DNA from: an uncultured Candidatus Saccharibacteria bacterium
GTDB taxonomy: Bacteria > Patescibacteriota > Saccharimonadia > Saccharimonadales > Saccharimonadaceae
DNA: 64,000 nt
NCBI GenBank assembly: GCA_948945085.1
Contig: CARBGY010000002.1
Coordinates: 1 to 64,000 of the forward strand
Direction of reading: 5' to 3'
Position numbers and translations under genes: made by a program. The notes under the pieces were generated by a model that saw nothing but the letters and a program-made list of their open reading frames with translations, had not been told where the DNA came from and did not search any database. Numbering within the stretch: position 1 is the first letter of the stretch; each line of letters starts with the position of its first letter. Shown here piece after piece: positions 62,429 to 64,000 of the stretch.

Positions 62429-64000
62429 TTAATCTGATACCATGCCGCTCGAAGTGCCTCCACTTGAGCCACCGTTGTCACCAGCTCCACCATTCGAGCT
62501 TTCTGTATTATTGCCGCCACTGCTGGAAGCTCCTGACGAGCTACTGCCAGTGCTAGAACTAGCCGCTGGAGCAGAGCTACTGCCTGCACTATTTGAACTT
62601 GAGGTACCCTGGCTACTTGCGCTAGCTGTGTTGGATTGTGTATCGGAAGATGCCTTACCGGAAGACAGTGTCGATGATGACTCCGTAGAACCTGCCGAAC
62701 TCTGTTGTGAGGTACCAGCGGAAGCAGTTGCTGCACTTTGCTGAGACGAACTACCGTCATCGTCAGAAGCCATGCCCGAGCTCATAGAGCCCGAGCCAGT
62801 ATTCACACTGCTCTGTATCGTAGTGATGGTCCCATCACCATTGTTAACTGTCTGCGAAGTATTATAGTGACTATTACCACTGCTGTTTTCCCCCGCCGAT
62901 GTTGCAGGAGTGCCGCCACTTACATTTATTGACGGGGTCTGACCAGTTTCTTCAGTCTTCTGTGCGGTGTCAGCCGTTAGCTGACCTCCTACTTCATGAT
63001 CCTGACCACCAGTTCCAGACGAATCGCCTTTGCCCTGGTCGGCCCAAGCTTGTTGCTCCTCCTCCAGTTGCTGATCACGCTTGTCTTCCGTTACTGTGTA
63101 GTCTTCATTTTTAGCAACCTCATTCGGTATATTAACCGTCTGACCAGCGCCGTCCTTGTTGCCTTCAATATTCTCGCCAGGTACTTTTGTATCCTGAACG
63201 ACACCAGGTCCACCAGTACTAACTGTCGGCGTCTTCCCTCCTTCGTCATCAGGCTTAGGTGTAGGATTTTCAGGCTCTGGATTGGGGTTTTGGTCTGGTT
63301 TCGGATTGGGCTTTGGATTGGGCTTCCACTTGCTGCCGCTACCACCGCCGGAGCTTTTCTGGCGATCTTTTGGCGCGGTGTAATAAATCGTGTACAGCAA
63401 GTCGTGATCTTCAACTGTTACATTGATAGCCGTAAGACTTACTGTGCATCCAGGATAGATCGGAGCAGTATAGCTAAAATTACTGCCCGTAACCAAACCA
63501 TTGACGTAATAATCGCCGAAAGGAATGGCCGGATATCCTGGTCCAGGACGACCATCTGCCCAACGATGCTGTACACGGGCTGAATAAGTTTTCGTGGCCG
63601 GTGCAGGCGTGGTTGGCGTGGTCGTTTTGCTGGTCTTGCCGGAAGTAAAGAAGGCGATGCTCATATCCTCTACACCAATACCGTAGGAGAATATGGTTTT
63701 ACCATCTCTAACTACATTGTACATAATGTAGTTACGTGCCTCCACGCCATCTTTCTTGACAGCTCGGAGGAAATTCTCCGGCAGCTTTTTCGTCTTCTCT
63801 AGTTCTTCTTCAGATCCTGAAGAAGACGGCAGCAACGGGTTAGTCGCATTCTCCTTCTCGTTATCACTATATTCAAGTGTCCAATAGTAGGACGGTTTTC
63901 TGGTGACAATCTTGCCGTTAGTTTCCTGATCCAGCGTTAATAACTGCTGAACGAAGACTTTGAGCTTCAGGGCGTTCTTACTCGGTACAATATGTTCCAT
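62429..64000 (-). CDS. Ser/Pro-rich secreted surface protein, start uncertain or off window
   Basis: At least 523 residues; the Met at the window edge may be internal. The first ~220 residues hold two folded parts, one with YSARVQHRWADGRPGPGYPA and VSLTAINVTVEDHD, reminiscent of small beta domains of adhesins. A Lys-Pro-Asn-Pro repeat linker follows, then ~250 residues of Ser/Gly/Ala/Gln/Thr low complexity. No sortase motif is seen at the end. It is probably a stalk-like surface or secreted protein. Codon-level low complexity invites slippage. Confidence 0.6.
   Translation of the reverse strand: MEHIVPSKNALKLKVFVQQLLTLDQETNGKIVTRKPSYYWTLEYSDNEKENATNPLLPSSSGSEEELEKTKKLPENFLRAVKKDGVEARNYIMYNVVRDGKTIFSYGIGVEDMSIAFFTSGKTSKTTTPTTPAPATKTYSARVQHRWADGRPGPGYPAIPFGDYYVNGLVTGSNFSYTAPIYPGCTVSLTAINVTVEDHDLLYTIYYTAPKDRQKSSGGGSGSKWKPNPKPNPKPDQNPNPEPENPTPKPDDEGGKTPTVSTGGPGVVQDTKVPGENIEGNKDGAGQTVNIPNEVAKNEDYTVTEDKRDQQLEEEQQAWADQGKGDSSGTGGQDHEVGGQLTADTAQKTEETGQTPSINVSGGTPATSAGENSSGNSHYNTSQTVNNGDGTITTIQSSVNTGSGSMSSGMASDDDGSSSQQSAATASAGTSQQSSAGSTESSSTLSSGKASSDTQSNTASASSQGTSSSNSAGSSSAPAASSSTGSSSSGASSSGGNNTESSNGGAGDNGGSSGGTSSGMVSD

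Overview
The window looks like a chromosomal segment from a Candidatus Saccharibacteria (TM7 / Patescibacteria) genome. This rests on gene content: peptide-binding protein next to secG, a C-terminally short UvrC, a short TilS, an XRE-MurA fusion, a minor-pseudopilin set, a VirB6/TrbL-like giant membrane protein, FISUMP and LPXTG surface proteins, and no biosynthetic operons. No 16S gene is present, so the assignment is an inference. The genetic code reads as standard. Most genes lie on the minus strand.

Layout. 1-1.0 kb: 5' part of a FISUMP surface lipoprotein whose start lies in a 150-bp palindromic element. 1.2-3.2 kb: three-gene membrane/thioredoxin-like operon. 3.2-10 kb: aspS with a possible small RNA upstream, a peptide-binding protein, secG, a YvlD-like membrane protein, uvrC, a PNPOx-like protein and a deoxyribosyltransferase-like protein. 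10-13.7 kb: 5S and 23S rRNA with their own promoter and no adjacent 16S. 14-20 kb: SF2 helicase with five C-terminal repeats, then pepN-nudix-phosphatase. 20-29 kb: tRNA-Arg, ABC-F, a membrane-anchored MerR-like protein, a TetR-controlled MMPL exporter pair, and a GH25 muramidase. 29-41 kb: tRNAs, VanZ-RDD, murB, folD, a MATE pseudogene, lepA with an in-frame palindromic insertion, tilS, galU, XRE-murA, recA, recX. 41-49 kb: PRC-barrel protein, gpmI, an agmatine deiminase operon (ptcA-aguD-aguA), ruvB, rubrerythrin. 49-53.5 kb: four pseudopilin-like genes and an FtsB-like protein. 53.5-64 kb: FISUMP remnant, T4SS-like membrane proteins, an unexplained three-gene module, a hairpin-rich intergenic region, an LPXTG surface protein and a Ser/Pro-rich surface protein running off the window.

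Two genome-level signals stand out. First, about 18 genes carry a TATAAT-like -10 box 6-7 or 9 nt before the ATG, so their mRNAs should be leaderless or nearly so; other genes have ordinary Shine-Dalgarno leaders. Secondly, the palindromic element at 829-978 and the one inserted in lepA (34469-34597) share a core hairpin with compensatory base changes and the same architecture. They look like two members of a mobile palindromic repeat family that can sit inside reading frames, by analogy with Rickettsia palindromic elements.

Functionally the region joins basic information processing (aspS, lepA, uvrC, recA, ruvB, tilS, rRNA), cell-wall building (murA, murB, galU), surface and host contact (pseudopilins, LPXTG protein, FISUMP, GH25), and agmatine catabolism that could yield carbamoyl phosphate and ATP for a host-dependent cell.
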